Below are positions 1 to 11,883 of a DNA stretch of 64,000 nucleotides, piece by piece; positions within the stretch are counted from its first letter, which is position 1; each line of letters starts with the position of its first letter. The notes below the pieces were generated by a model, which worked only from the letters and a program-made list of their open reading frames with translations, was not told the origin of the DNA and ran no database searches. The stretch is from Amoebophrya sp. A120 (lineage: Eukaryota > Sar > Dinophyceae > Syndiniales > Amoebophryaceae). The stretch lies in the NCBI GenBank assembly GCA_905178155.1, contig CAJINV010000012.1:1678492-1742491 (forward strand), in the 5' to 3' direction. A program made the position numbers and the translations under genes.

Positions 1-362
1 TTTGAAGTCGTTCTTTTAGACAGGACGTTGCGCAAGAGCCAGCGCTTGTTCGTTGAACCAAGTGTCCATCTGACACGCTAACTCAGCATTTATACTTGTT
101 GTCATCTACAAACGAATACATCTAGCAATGCGAGTCAGAGTCTTTGCTTTTGGACCGAACTACAGAGCCGCACGCAAGTGTTTTTTTTTTATTGAAAAAG
201 GTTCTTGAAGATATAATCAAGATCAACAGGCGTATTGGCTTCTGGTGGTCATTCTCATTCTATCTTGTACGCATCAACTGACTCAGCCCGCCACAACTAC
301 ATTTTGAGAAAAAAACTACATTCAGTTTCTGTTCACCCACAAAATAGATCGCCGCAGCAATC
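1..362. other. 5' flank without recognised gene
   Basis: Non-coding flank upstream of the GH65 gene. A T-run lies at about 181-190. Nothing else was recognised. A reading frame is open from 235, but it begins at TTG and is better explained as read-through upstream of the true start at 363. Confidence 0.5.
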
Positions 363-3300
363 ATGGTTTTCTTCACATCAGCACTGTCCTCGTGCCGCTT
401 GTTCCTTCTTCTTCTATCCCCCCTCGCCACCCACCGCACCGTCCTGGCCGAGGAACCAGTGCCTTGTTGTGGCTACGGCGATGCAGATGGCAGGCTGCCG
501 GCGGACCCGCGGACCCCGAACACTATCGACGGCGCGACGCGGGTGGGCGGTGGTGGTCTCGGCGGCGGGACAGCTGATAAAAATGGCGGCGAAAATTATG
601 CTGGCGGTGATTCATCGGGTACAATTTTGCCCTCATCCGCCGAGGAAGCAGGTCCTCCGCGATTCTTCCACCATGACGTGGGAAGCGAAAGCTCTCCCCG
701 TGCCGCAAAAGGAAGGCGATTCCTTCTTTATCACGAAAGCGCAGTACAACAGTGCGTCAAAGACCGTCGGGGTCCGACAAGGTGGTTTGGACTGCACTGC
801 GCAAAACCCGTTGGACTGCCTGATGGCCGAGATTGGGAACGGATATTTCGCGACCGTCGGTCCCATCTGCGCGGCGGACCAAAGCGGGTGCGGGTCCCTC
901 TTCCTCGCGGGCGTGTTCGAGTACGGCTTCTGCGGCAGCGTCTTTGGCAGCTATGGTGTGCAATGCAGCTACCGGGCGAATCTGCCAAATCCGTTTTACC
1001 GGTTTCTCCCCAAGATTGACAGCTGGAACGCAATCGAACAAGTGCAGGTGCAAGATTTCAAAAATGCGTGCTTGATGTACTACTTCGGCAACGTCAGGGC
1101 GGAAAACGGAAAGACCGTCACCGTGCAGATGAAATTCTACGCGCATCGGAAACGGCGGAATTTGTTCGTCCTGGAATTGTCCAATGACCAGGAGGCAGAC
1201 ACGGCAGTGAATATGGTGAAACACGCGGCTGTAGTGTTTCCCGGGCAAAATGGCGCGCCTGGATTAAGTGCTTTCGAAACAACTGCAGCAGGCGCTAGTA
1301 GTTCTGGCACGACTGGTACGAGCAGCGATGTTCTTGTCCGCGTGCGCCAAGGCTCGACGAGCCGAAAGGAGGACGAGAATCTGCAGAAATCTTTACTGAA
1401 ATTCGCGGAGGCGCAAAATTTCGGCGATGATTACCGGCTCCTGCGAGCAGGGAGTTCTTCTACAGCGCAGGGGCAGCGTCCTATCCTGAGGAAAAACGTA
1501 CCCACACCAGAGTTGTAATGCAGATTTGCAAAGACAGGAACATTTGCAATGCGCATCGCCAGGAGAGGCATTTTTAGTCGCGTTTTGGAATTTGTAATGC
1601 TGTAAACAGGATGAGCAGATGGATTTCTGATGCAGCTGGCCTTGCGAACCTGCACTACACTACGGACTGCAACTTGTGATGTGTGACCCCCAAAAGTTCT
1701 AGGCTTGTGTTGCAAAATCCCCATAGCACTGGCGCAATCAAGACGCAGGCAAGAACAACGTGCTGAAGCAGAGGACAAGAGCAGATAGTAAGAATATCAA
1801 AACAAGACGACAAAGCCTTTGATCCGCGAAATTGCTGGAGTGTGAATGTCGTGGACAGCGGAAGGGGTCTCTCACATTACAGGAAACGCCCACCGCCCCC
1901 AAATAGCTTAGTGATCCGAATGATGAATCAACTCGACTACTTAATTTTTACAATCGTTTTACCAGCCGCAGGCTTGCATCTGCGGCTACTGCTACTCTGC
2001 AAACGCCCGGCGTATTTTTCAAAAAAAACATGATCTGCCTCGCTGCAACCGGGGTTAGGACGTACCTCATTCAGGGCGGGCGGTAGCTAAATGCAGACCT
2101 GTGCGGGCTTATGTTTTCTGAAGCGCGCACACAGTCACTAGCGTAACGCAATAGCTTAATCATTTTTGACCGTTTTACGAACTTCGTCGCAAAAGTCCGG
2201 GGCTGCTTCCTCCCGCAGTAAATAGAAGGGTTTAGGTGTTTAGGGTTTTCCGATTCAGAAAAAAATGAAGCTCTTCGTCGACGTGGAAAAAACTGGATCG
2301 GACGTGTGCCGCTGCTACCGGCTCGACACGTAGAAAACGAATTTCGCGCGTTGTGCGGGAGTAGCTACCCCTCCCCTACTTCGGGTTGTAGTTGCCATTG
2401 GCGTCATTGATTGCGGTCGACAATATCCTCGTCCCGATGATTTCCTTCTTTGGGTTTGTGTATGGTGAATAGGAGCTTGCTCCTGATTGGTGCCGCGGTG
2501 TCGGAGGTTTTGCAGCATTCACGCACAGACTGCATTTGTGGAAACGGAGGGGGGGTGTGGGACCCCCATCAAGTCGTCGCGGCGCGAAGCCGCAAATCCC
2601 TGGTCCTCGTTCACCATCAGAAGTGTTCGACCGGTGGGGCGCTCCACTGAAACTGAAACTGAATTTTAGAGGGGGCCTAGCAAAAAAAAAATAAAAAAAT
2701 ACCCATCTTGACTCTGGTGCGGGGATGTTTTTACTCAGGATACGTCCTGGCGCTCTCTCCTTTTCGAAAGCCAATCCGGTGGTACTGCTCTCCGCATACG
2801 CGAGTAGCAATATGGAAGAAGTAGAGGGCTGATTTGATATAAGAGTGCACAACCCCCCTTCCCCCTCAATTGTGTGGCATTAGCAGCAATACAAACACCC
2901 GCACGCGTGGAGCCCATGCACGACAAATTTACATACGCAATGTAGTACTGTTTGAGCTTCCAGAATTTGTTATGCAAGCAGTGCCACAAGGCACCGATTC
3001 TTGGATTTGGGATTTTGCATGACAAATCAGGGGGAGGGGGAGTTGTGCGCTGTCATATTTGAAGCAAATCGCGGCCCAAGCGGTACGGGACGCCATGAGC
3101 GTGACGCCCGCGCAACTGTTCCAGGAGCACGTCTATCAAATGCAAATATGTTTGGGTCTGGAAGATAGAAGTAGAACTTGTGATGCTGCATTTGGATTCC
3201 AAAGAAATCAGCATGGTGAGCAGCAAAGGGAATGTAAATTTTTGCTACGCGGAGAGTGCATTTGTCATGCGGAGCCCTCAAAAAAAGTTGTGATGCTAGG

Positions 3301-6300
3301 ACTTGCGTCACAGACTTCACGGGTCATGCAAAATGTGCATGACAAACCGCGACATATTTGCAATGCATAACGTCCAGACGTGGGCGGAGCTGTGGAAGTC
3401 TGGCGTAGAGATCGAGGGCGAAGAGGAAATCGAGAAGACCGCGATGGCGGGTCTCTATTGGCTGCTCCAGCACTATATGGCTTGCATATATGTCTGGGTC
3501 TGGAAGAGCCAAACTTGTGATGCTGAATTTGGATGCTAACAAAATCTGTATTGCATGAGCAGCAAGAGGAGTCAAACTTGGCTACGCGGAGAGGGCATTT
3601 GTCATGCAGGATGCGCATCGATAGGCGCTCAAAAAATCTGTGATGCTATGGCATACATCAGAAACATCATGGATCATGGAAAATGTGCATAACAAACTTC
3701 TCCTCTTCCAGACCCAGACCTTTTTACATTTGATACACTATCGGGCCGACACCTACTGGTCCAGCTCCCCCGGCGGAATTGCGACTAACAGCTACAACGG
3801 CCATGTGTTTTGGGACACGGAGCTGTGGATGTTTCCCCCGCTGCTCCTTTGGCACCCGGGGATCGCCAAGGCGGCGCTGCAGTACCGTTTGAACACGGTG
3901 CCGGGGGCGCGGGCGCGGGCGAAACTCGGGAACGACCCCTGGCGGAGTGGGGAGCGCGCGCTGCAGGGTTACAGCACGAACGGGGTCCGTTTCAGCTGGG
4001 AATCTGCCATCACGGGGAACTATGCATTGCAAAAGTATCGTACTCGTATTGCAGTCATGCGTGATCTTAAGGTCAATCAGCATTACAACCTTTATCTCTC
4101 ATGCTGAGGAAATTTGTAATGCATTTATATATACGAGTACGATTTACGATACTTTTGCAATTCATAGGAACGAGCAGACACCGCCGGGGTTCGATACGGG
4201 CGCGGCGGAAATCCACAACACAGGCGATGTATGCATTGCAAATGTAAGTATCGTAGCTACTCGTACTGATTGCAGATACGCATGACAAATCTACTCTTCC
4301 GTTTCAAGCGAAAAAATCACCATGACATGACAAATTCCGTTCGTCATGCTATAGACAATTTGTGTTGCAATTTTACCTACGGGTGCCTGCTGGTACGGTC
4401 CTTTTTGCAAAAATGCATACGTTGTCGCTTTCGAAGCGGATCAATACTACAAGTTGACGCGCGACTTGGACTTCTTGATATAAAAGTGCGCAACTCCCCC
4501 TCCTCCTCATTTGTATAGCATGAACGGCAATACAAGCATCAGCAAGAATACCGGTTTTGCATGACAAATTCGCACTGGATTAAATAGTGCTTTTTCGGCT
4601 TCCAGGATTTGTCACGCAAACAGTGCTACAAGGCAGCAGCTGGATTTGGGATTTTTGCATTACAAATGAGGAGGAGGGGGAGTTGTGAAGTTTCATACTT
4701 GAACAGTGGCGGCTACAAGGATCTGATCGAGGGCACGGGGCAATTTTGGTCCGAGTATGTCCGATGGGAGGGCGCCGCCGCTCGGGTGCTGAACGTCGTC
4801 CCGCCCGACGAGGAGGCGGGGTACCAGGATGATTCGATATTTACCAATGCCATTGCGGAAGAAAACATGCGGCTGGCAGTGTACTACATGGACCTCCATG
4901 ACAGGAGAGGAAAGTTCCGACTTGATCCCGCCCCAGACAGTGCGACGTTCAGGGAAAAGTTTGAGAGAACCATCGCCGGGCTGCAGAAGACGTATCCCAC
5001 GCTGTACGACAAAAACCGCGACGCCCACTACGAATACGCCGGCTAACAGTGGGGTAGCAGGGTGAAGCAAGCGGACGTCGTGTTGCTCGGGTTTCCCTTG
5101 ACCAAACCGATGGATTATCCTGCGCAAAACCAAAAGTTATATCGTACTAGTACAAAGACAAACTCAAACCGCATGAGCAAGTTCTTCAGCATGAGAAATG
5201 GAAATTTGCAATTTGGATTTGACTTAAGATAGGAGATTTCCAATGCATGACTGCATTTAATAATAGTGCCTACCACGACTGCGATACAACTTTCGCAATG
5301 CATATGGAAACGCGCTACACGTTTCGGAACGACTTACTTGAGGCTGAAAAGGTCTATAACCCGGAGGCACCCTGCATGACGCACTCCATCCAGATGATCG
5401 GGTGGCTGCAGTTGAAGATGCGGAAAAAGTGCGTATGACGGTGCACAACTCCCCCTCCCCCTCATTTGTATAGCATTAAGGGCAATACAAGCATCAGCAA
5501 GATTGCAGGTCTTGCATGACAAATTTGCACTGGATTGTAGTGCTATTTGGGCTGCCAGAACTTGTCATGCAAACAGTGCTAAGAGGCACAGGGTCGATTG
5601 GGTATTTTGCATGACAAATGAGGCGGGAGTTGTGCACTATCATAGTGCGCGGCCCAAATCGAAAAGTCTTTTGAAAACGCTTACGGGCCGTTCCGCGTCT
5701 GGACGGAGTACCCCCGTGTATCCTGCGCAAAAGTATCGTACTCGTACTAGTAATTGCATTCATGCATTACAAATTATCTCTTTCTCAAGGCAAACCAGCA
5801 TTACAAATCGAATTTGTAATGCTGTGCTAATTTGTAATGCATTTTTACGAGTACGAATACGATACTTTTGCAATCCATACCGTGGGGGCGCCACCAACTT
5901 CATCACGGGTACCGGCGGCTTCTTGCAAACGGTGAGTTTCGGCCTGGGCGGATTGCGGATCCGAGAAAACGGTCTGCTGCTGGAGCCCGGGCTGGTGCGG
6001 AACATGAAGCGGGTGGTGTTGCGGGGAATTTTCTTCCTGAAATGTCGGTGGCGGATTGAGTTCAGCGATGCGGAATTTTTCATCACGGTCATGGAATGCG
6101 GTGCGGATCAGGACCAAGCTGTGATACCTTCCGACGCGGACTTCTATTCCACAAACGACAGGGCGAAGACCAGCACACCGCTTGGCTTAGTCGCCCGGTG
6201 GAACGAGATGGAATCGAATTCGAATACGGATGAGGCGTCTGGAAGTCCTCGTCGTGTGAAGATCTATCAAAAGCAGCACTTTTTCGAACTCCGAAGGGAC

Positions 6301-7477
6301 CTGCGGCTAAACAATTTTCCAAACGAGAACCAACGGAGGAATTACCGCCAGGTCTTACTCCAGCACGAACAAGATGCCCCGTATGGCGTTCTCACACGTT
6401 ACATTCTCAACTGCTCCATGAATTTTTCATGAAGGAATGGCAAACGTGAAAGGGGAGACCTAGCGCGTCTTGCATGACAGATTTAGCACAGATTCTCAGC
6501 CTGTTTGGCTCTTCGAGAATTTGTCATGCGAAGGAGCTTGTTGAAGTTGATCATGTAGCTATTGACGGCAATTTCGCATGACAAATCGTGCCACAGTTGA
6601 GAATGGAACATTTGAGAGTCCCATACCCCGGCGTGGCCGGATGTAGGAGGGATTGCAGAAAAGAAAATCTGCACTCTCGAGGAAATAGACACGGACTACT
6701 TTGTATGAACTGCAAAAGTATCGCACTCGTAATAATTGCAGTCATGCATTAGAGATCTTTTTCTTGAGGCTAATCCGCATGACAAATTTTATTTCTCATG
6801 CTGAGGAAATGTAATGCATTTTTTTATAGATACGCATATGAATGCGATACTTTTGCAGTTCATACTTTGGCGGTGACATGGGCATCTGGGAAACGGCCGC
6901 GACCGCAGAGGAGTGTCGGCAAATCTGCGAACAAAACGCCGAATGCGAGCTGTTCACGTTTTTGAGAGGCCAGGTGAGAAACAATTGCCTGTTCAAACGC
7001 GGGCTCGGAGCGGAAAAGAGGTATAATAGCGACACGGCCAGTGGGCGTTGCGTGTTTGAAAAGGTGGATTACGAACTGGTGCAGGAGCCACCGGCGGCAG
7101 CGGAGGGTTTTTCTCCAAGTAGTGCAAGCAGCAATGGAAATAATGTTCCGGGACTAGAAGCCTCCGCGGCAGGTTTTTTGGAAAAGAGAAAAATGGAAGT
7201 AGATCGTGTTGTTGAAAATACGGGCGAGCGGATGGCTTCGCAGAGTGGTGATGATGATGAAAAGCGCAAAGAAATAGGACTAGCAGAAGATGCAATCAAG
7301 TTAGAGGACGGAAATAGTGCGCACGTCGAGGAGAAAAGGAATCAAAGCGAACAGGACCGGATGCTTCCCGCGGTGGGCGCAGCTAGAAGAATAAAAAGCC
7401 GTCCTCCGCTAAACAATCTTCCCTCGGCCGTGCAAGTAGCAGACATGACCGCGCCTTCATATCAAGCAGAAATTTGA
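363..7477 (+). CDS. Secreted GH65-family glucosidase with C-terminal PAN/apple domain (13 exons, disrupted)
   Basis: The ATG at 363 opens a signal peptide with a leucine-rich core (RLFLLLLSPLA). Family signatures of glycoside hydrolase 65, of the protein-glucosylgalactosylhydroxylysine glucosidase / acid-trehalase-like type, follow in order across spliced exons: EIGNGYFAT and LFLAGVFEY (about 825-925), HVQTWAELW, SYNGHVFWDTELWMFPP (about 3790-3840), RFSWESAITGNEQTPP, AAEIHNTGDVVAF, VKQADVVLLGFPL (about 5062-5100), PFRVWTEYP, and NFITGTGGFLQTVSFG (about 5900-5950). After introner 6382-6625 the frame runs into a cysteine-rich PAN/apple module (GDMGIWETAATAEECRQIC) and a low-complexity acidic tail. 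The likely role is cleavage of terminal glucose in the secretory route or outside the cell; substrate is not determined. Three disruptions are visible: a frame change between the signal peptide and the catalytic region (about 540-700), an extra base in the GGG near 2826, and an in-frame TAA at 5044-5046 where relatives have Tyr. They may be assembly errors or signs of decay. Confidence 0.8.
1482..2742. mobile_element. Introner, family D, with nested insertion
   Basis: Direct repeats CGTCC at 1477-1481 and 2743-2747. The ends are TATCCTGAGGAAAAACG and its complement. It is in opposite orientation to the family D copy at 59838, and is long because it holds another insertion (1725-2701). Confidence 0.85.
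1725..2701 (+). mobile_element. Nested retroposon-like insertion inside an introner
   Basis: The host introner breaks off after TTGCAAAATCCCCAT (ending 1724) and resumes with CCCATCTTGACTCTGG at 2702, matching the uninterrupted family D copy at 59838-60116. CCCAT is duplicated at 1720-1724 and 2702-2706. The insert ends in an A-rich run (about 2681-2701), as retroposons do. No coding capacity was recognised. Confidence 0.7.
2838..3057. mobile_element. Introner, family C
   Basis: Direct repeats TTTGA at 2833-2837 and 3058-3062. The inverted ends are C-rich/G-rich (CCCCCTTCCCCCTC). Confidence 0.85.
3134..3369. mobile_element. Introner, family B
   Basis: Direct repeats ACGTC at 3129-3133 and 3370-3374. 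Removal joins EHV to QTWAELW, as in GH65 relatives. Confidence 0.85.
3476..3735. mobile_element. Introner, family B
   Basis: Direct repeats CACTA at 3471-3475 and 3736-3740. Removal joins LLQHY to RADTYWSSS. Confidence 0.88.
4021..4166. mobile_element. Introner, family A
   Basis: Direct repeats GGAAC at 4016-4020 and 4167-4171. Removal produces the conserved WESAITGNEQTPP. Confidence 0.9.
4230..4419. mobile_element. Introner, diverged family A
   Basis: Imperfect direct repeats CGATG / CGTTG at 4225-4229 and 4420-4424. Removal gives HNTGDVVAFEADQYYK, which fits the family. Confidence 0.75.
4479..4697. mobile_element. Introner, family C
   Basis: Direct repeats CTTGA at 4474-4478 and 4698-4702. 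Removal joins RDLDFL to NSGGYKDLIEG. Confidence 0.88.
5116..5304. mobile_element. Introner, diverged family A
   Basis: Imperfect direct repeats TGGAT / TGGAA at 5111-5115 and 5305-5309. The ends carry GCGCAAAA and TTTCGCAATGCATA. Confidence 0.75.
5434..5644. mobile_element. Introner, family C
   Basis: Direct repeats GTGCG at 5429-5433 and 5645-5649. Removal joins KMRKKCA to AQIEKSF. Confidence 0.88.
5719..5879. mobile_element. Introner, family A
   Basis: Direct repeats CCGTG at 5714-5718 and 5880-5884. Confidence 0.88.
6382..6625. mobile_element. Introner, family G
   Basis: Direct repeats CCCCG at 6377-6381 and 6626-6630. The arms share a diverged inverted repeat ending CATTCTCAACTG. The stop at about 6430 lies inside this intron. 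Removing it fuses the GH65 part to the PAN part in frame (EQDAP-AWPDVGG). Confidence 0.8.
6714..6864. mobile_element. Introner, family A
   Basis: Direct repeats CTTTG at 6709-6713 and 6865-6869. The two arms are complementary out to TATGAACTGC / GCAGTTCATA. Confidence 0.9.
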
Positions 7478-8321
7478 AGAAGTGATATGATTTTGATTTT
7501 AGAAGTAAAGTGTTATGCATAACAAGAACTAAGAAAACACAACCTGGTCGTCGGCTATGTCGTGGGATCAACGTTGTTCGGGTGCGTTGAGAACTTCGAG
7601 AGCTGCACCAAGTAAGAACCAGATCTACAACTCCTCACCCTTGTGGATTGATTTAGCACTACTGACATAATCACTCAAGTCAACCTTGTGCGCCTCGTAC
7701 TTGATGAGTTCGCTGCAGCTCGAACAACAGCTCTGTAGACTTCGGACGAGAGAAGAGTGAAGTCGAGGTAAAGGGATTCAGACTCTTCGACAAAACCCTG
7801 CGAGTAAGAGGAAAACCGTAAATTACCGTATCGACTCTTGTTTTTTGTCATTTTCATACAAATAAGCTTTTCGTCGCACCCGCCGAGGACTGCAGCGAAA
7901 TAATAAAAGTTGTAAAGCTACCAAGACTACATATACGGAGCGACAAACTCACGTTCATACAAGATGTTTGTTGCCGCGCGTCAACATACAAACATCACCA
8001 GGACGCGTCCAGGTTGATGTGTGGCTCCCTCAAATAGCTGGCGCGGAGGCGGGGAGCACGAAGTAGAATCTCTTCAACACCACGTCCCTGCTGCAAGAGG
8101 GTCGTCCTCGTGATCGGAGCGGCTGCAGCGGCTGCATTCTTGCACGACAGCCAAAGCGGCCGGAGCGGCTGCACTCTTGCACGACACACACATCAAAGAA
8201 AATATCTACTACAACCACCTCAGTACAACTGCGCCGGTTGTCGCCGACAAAGATTCTCCGAGAAAGAATCTCAATCTGTACAACAGTCGACCACGCGACG
8301 TCCTCACATCTCCCTCGGACC
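7478..8321. other. Intergenic
   Basis: No gene recognised. A short imperfect duplication of GGAGCGGCTGC...TTGCACGACA lies at about 8114-8190, just upstream of the next gene. Confidence 0.5.
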
Positions 8322-11300
8322 ATGACGGGTGGACTTCTTGGGTCGAGGAAGATGGACAAGGACAACAAAAGGCCACTGCCGGTGACCCCTGCCCAGCACT
8401 CCCGCGGAACAAGCGGCGGAACGACCTGGGGTCGGAGCACCGCATCCACATCCTCCGGAACCAGAAGTCGCCCTAGAAGCTCGACCACTACTTCCACTTC
8501 ATGCTGCGGCCGCTGTTGGTGGTCCAGAAAGAACTACATCGTCAAGAACACCAAGACGGCTCGGCTCCTTTCCTCTTCTATCACCCTGCAGGTGTTCTTT
8601 CTCCTGCAGTCGTTCTATCTGGTTCAGCATGCGGATCTTGTACACGGAAGACGACGCATGCTGCGTCACGAGAACGACCGGGGGAAAGCAAAAGAGGAAA
8701 TTGGGTACGAGTTCCGCGTATCCTGTGCACAAGCATCGTACTCGTAGTAATCGCAGTTATGCATAACAAATCGCCTCCCTAAGCTAAAACAGCATGACAA
8801 ATTCCATTCGTCATGCTAAGGAAATTTGGAAATGCGATTTATACTTCTAGTACGATGCTTTTGTATTTCATACCACGAGAAGAGCGACCTCTTCCCGCTA
8901 GGCAAGGTGGTTGCAGGTTTGTGGTCTTGGGTTTTCGGCTCGGGTACTTCTACGGTGGAGGAAATGTACGGTTTTAATGTTTCTACGAACGGCACGGGCA
9001 CCAACGCGACCCCAAGCAACAGCACGGCGCCGAATGATACAAGTACGAACATTTCTTCCAACGACACGACAGGGCCCATGGTTGGCGCTACAGCGAGCGG
9101 GGACTACATAGCGGCTGTTGGCGCCAACAATTTGGCAACTAGTCCGACGTACGCTGGTGCTACTACCAATGCCGGTCATCTTCCGAAGAACGCGGGCATC
9201 TTCACTGCTGGGAACATGACGAGTGGAGGTCGGACCAATGGTACCATGATGCCTCTCGCCGCGAGCAGCAGTACAAACATCACAACCCCGGCGGTTTGGG
9301 GCGAGCAAGATGCCATTCGTCGTGCGACGAACAATAGTACTGGCGCCACTTCCAATTGGACCACAACGTCGAATCATACCGCCATCAATTGGACCACCAC
9401 GATCAATTGCACATCCTCTACAGCGGCAGTGTCAGGTATTTTCAGTGAAATTCTGTACCATTTTTTATTTTTTCGACTCTCAGGTTGCTGCACTGCTACT
9501 GGTCAGCACGTCTTGATGTTTGACGCGTTTGTTTTTATTTTTTCAGTGCGCGGTGCTGGCATTTGCATTTTGATTTTTTCGTTGCAAATATGAATCGGTA
9601 TGTTCCGAACTGAGGCACTAGATCAAAACTGTTATTGAAGAAATCCTACGTTCTTGAACAGGGCCGGATCCGGCCCCGCCGCAAGACGATGGCTATCTGT
9701 CCTGGGTTGGCGTAAATCTGGTAAAAACGAGCAGCAACACGAGCGTCACACATGATCAACATCCGGAAGATATGAAGATTCTCACGACGGACACCACTGC
9801 AACACCATTACCACTTGTCGTGACCTCCGGGGAACAGCAAATGCGGGAGGAAGCTGCGAACACAACAATGGTGGTGACGCTGAACAAACTACACCGTGAC
9901 CACGAGCAGTCGTTCACAACGCCAACGAATTCAACTTCCCCAAACACGAGTGCTGCTGCGACAGACGAGACGGTGGGAAAATCAGCGACGAAACGGCACG
10001 CGTCTCTGTTGCCCATCATGACAAAAGAAGTTGAAGATCCTGAAGTTGAAGTTCCTGTGGTACTACGAGATGCTTCTGTTTTAAGCAGCGAAGTAGAAGA
10101 GACACCTGCCTCCACGCAAGAAAACTCGGGTCTGGATGAGGACCACTCTGTCAGTGAAGACATCGACAAACCGAGGCCGGTCGGGGACGAATCTTCGCAT
10201 TATTTGTCCACGCAGGCAAAACTGTTCGAAACATCTTCTGTCTTCCCCAAAAATCTCCCTGATGTACCAAATTCCACGTCGTCCAGTGCTTCAGTGGACG
10301 AATTTCGCTTCATTTCGCCGCACCATGTTGTCTCACAACAAGATGAGGAATCGATTTACTCCTTCCTCGAGTTGAGCCAGGAACTAAATCATCACAACGT
10401 GGTTGCTGCAGAAGAAGATGCTGCGGTAGCAGGACGACAGGAGGGTGTGAAGACCGGTCTTCCACCTGCTGATGCTTCTGTTCGTGCTGGTTTAGACTAC
10501 GTTCCTAGCAAAAAACAAAAATCGAAAACGAGCGCAGCTTCCAAACTTCCACTGCCGTTACATGACGAATCGCCAGCGACCGCGGGAAATGCAGAAGATG
10601 AACACCCGATCGAAGATCCAGAAGAGTTTGACGCCACCTCTGCGCTGTCACAAAGCGGGGCGGAAATTTTCGCGGGGGAGAAGCACGTCGAACAAGGAGG
10701 ACACTCTGGTGAGCGGTCGGAGTACCATACAACTGGAGCAACAGCATCCGAAAATGGAGCTTCCGACAGCGTCGCAGGCGCGGCTGCACATGATCAGTCG
10801 CAAGAAGATGAAGCCGGGCAGAACGTCGTCGGGGTGGAAAGTATTTCGTCTCTGGACGAGCATGCCGAGCTTCCTCCTAGAAGTGACGGTCATGCTGGTG
10901 AAGCTGCAGAAGGGAAGAACGCGGAATCGGACGGTAGTGCTGTGATTGAAGAACCGAAGGACCACGACCACGACGACGAGAAAACTGGCTTTATTACCCC
11001 TGCTTCGGAAGGGAAAGAAGAAACTACCGTGCCCGGCGGAGAACGGGTGGAACGAGGTGCGGCGGAGAAGATGCAGGAGCAAACGAAAGGCGAAGTGGTG
11101 GTGGAGCGTAGCAGCTCGTCCGCAGTTGAGGTGAAACCTGCAGCACTTAGTGTGGCGCCTCCTCCCGGCGGTCCTGGCATATCGAGTCTCGTCTGGGGTG
11201 TGGGGGGTGGTTCTGCTCCCCGGCCTGCTTATGCCGAGTCTCGGGGTGAAGCACTTCCACTTTCTCCGACAACCGGCGGTGCTGCTGCGCTTGGCGTAGT

Positions 11301-11883
11301 TACTGGCGCTGCATCCCTAGGGCTAGGACATGCACGTGTACGAGATCCAGACCGAACGCGAACACGTGTTGTACGTGTACGGGGTGGCCCGGGAGGTGCA
11401 GACGCCAGTGGCGAAGGTGGACGTGGAGGAGGCGGCGGTGGTCCCCCCGTAGGAACTGCTGGCGGTACCCCCGATTCTCATGAAGGTTCTGGTCCTCTCG
11501 CAGATGAAGACCCCAATGCTGTGGTGCTCTTTCTGGGCTACGTGGATTTTGTACTTTCCGAACTCGCGGAACAGCTCCTCGTCGAACTCAAAATCCACGA
11601 AGCGGAGGAAGACGGGAGGAAACCCGATTCTTCATCATCTCTGGATGCTGCAGAATCGACGCCCGCCACGGTATCCAAATCATACACGTGCTCAGACCTG
11701 CTCGAGGTCGTGGAATGGTGCTGGGGATCTTTTCTATGCAAAAAATCAATTTGGGTGTTCGGGCATTCACGGTTTGCATGCCCGGAGTCACTATGTTCGT
11801 GTTCGATGGAGGTCTTCCTCTTCAATTGTTTCTATCGACTTGGCAATGTTAGTGTTACAGTAGAAATAAAAGTACTTACTTAA
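8322..11883 (+). CDS. Mucin-like membrane protein, copy 1
   Basis: Function not recognised. The exons are about 8322-8718, 8878-9435 and 9662-11883. The first is joined to the second by an introner, the second to the third by a GT-AG intron (9436-9661). The N-terminus is short and basic (RPLPVTPAQ), followed by a hydrophobic stretch (SSSITLQVFFLLQSFYLV) that could anchor the protein. The next ~180 residues are Thr/Ser/Asn-rich with many N-x-T/S sequons (NGTGTNAT, NNSTGATSNWT), suggesting a glycosylated ectodomain. The ~730-residue remainder is acidic and low in complexity, ends in a Gly-rich segment, and has a short ordered C-terminus. The ATG at 8352 is an alternative start, and is the position conserved in copy 2. 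The membrane topology and mucin-like label are inferred from composition only. The paralogue is at 16902-41019. Confidence 0.65.
8719..8872. mobile_element. Introner, family A
   Basis: Direct repeats CCGCG / CCACG at 8714-8718 and 8873-8877. Removal joins KEEIGYEFR to EKSDLFPLGKVV. Confidence 0.85.

Noticed and set aside
235-1518. Single uninterrupted ORF taken as a complete gene
   Set aside because: It begins at TTG, lacks the signal peptide that lies in another frame at 363, and its last residues translate the left end of a family D introner. It is only part of the GH65 gene.
8501-8782. Alternative plus-strand frame in the first exon of the mucin-like gene, also open in copy 2
   Set aside because: Only the frame ending in KEEIGYEF connects through the introners to the shared EKSDLFPLGKVV exon in both copies.
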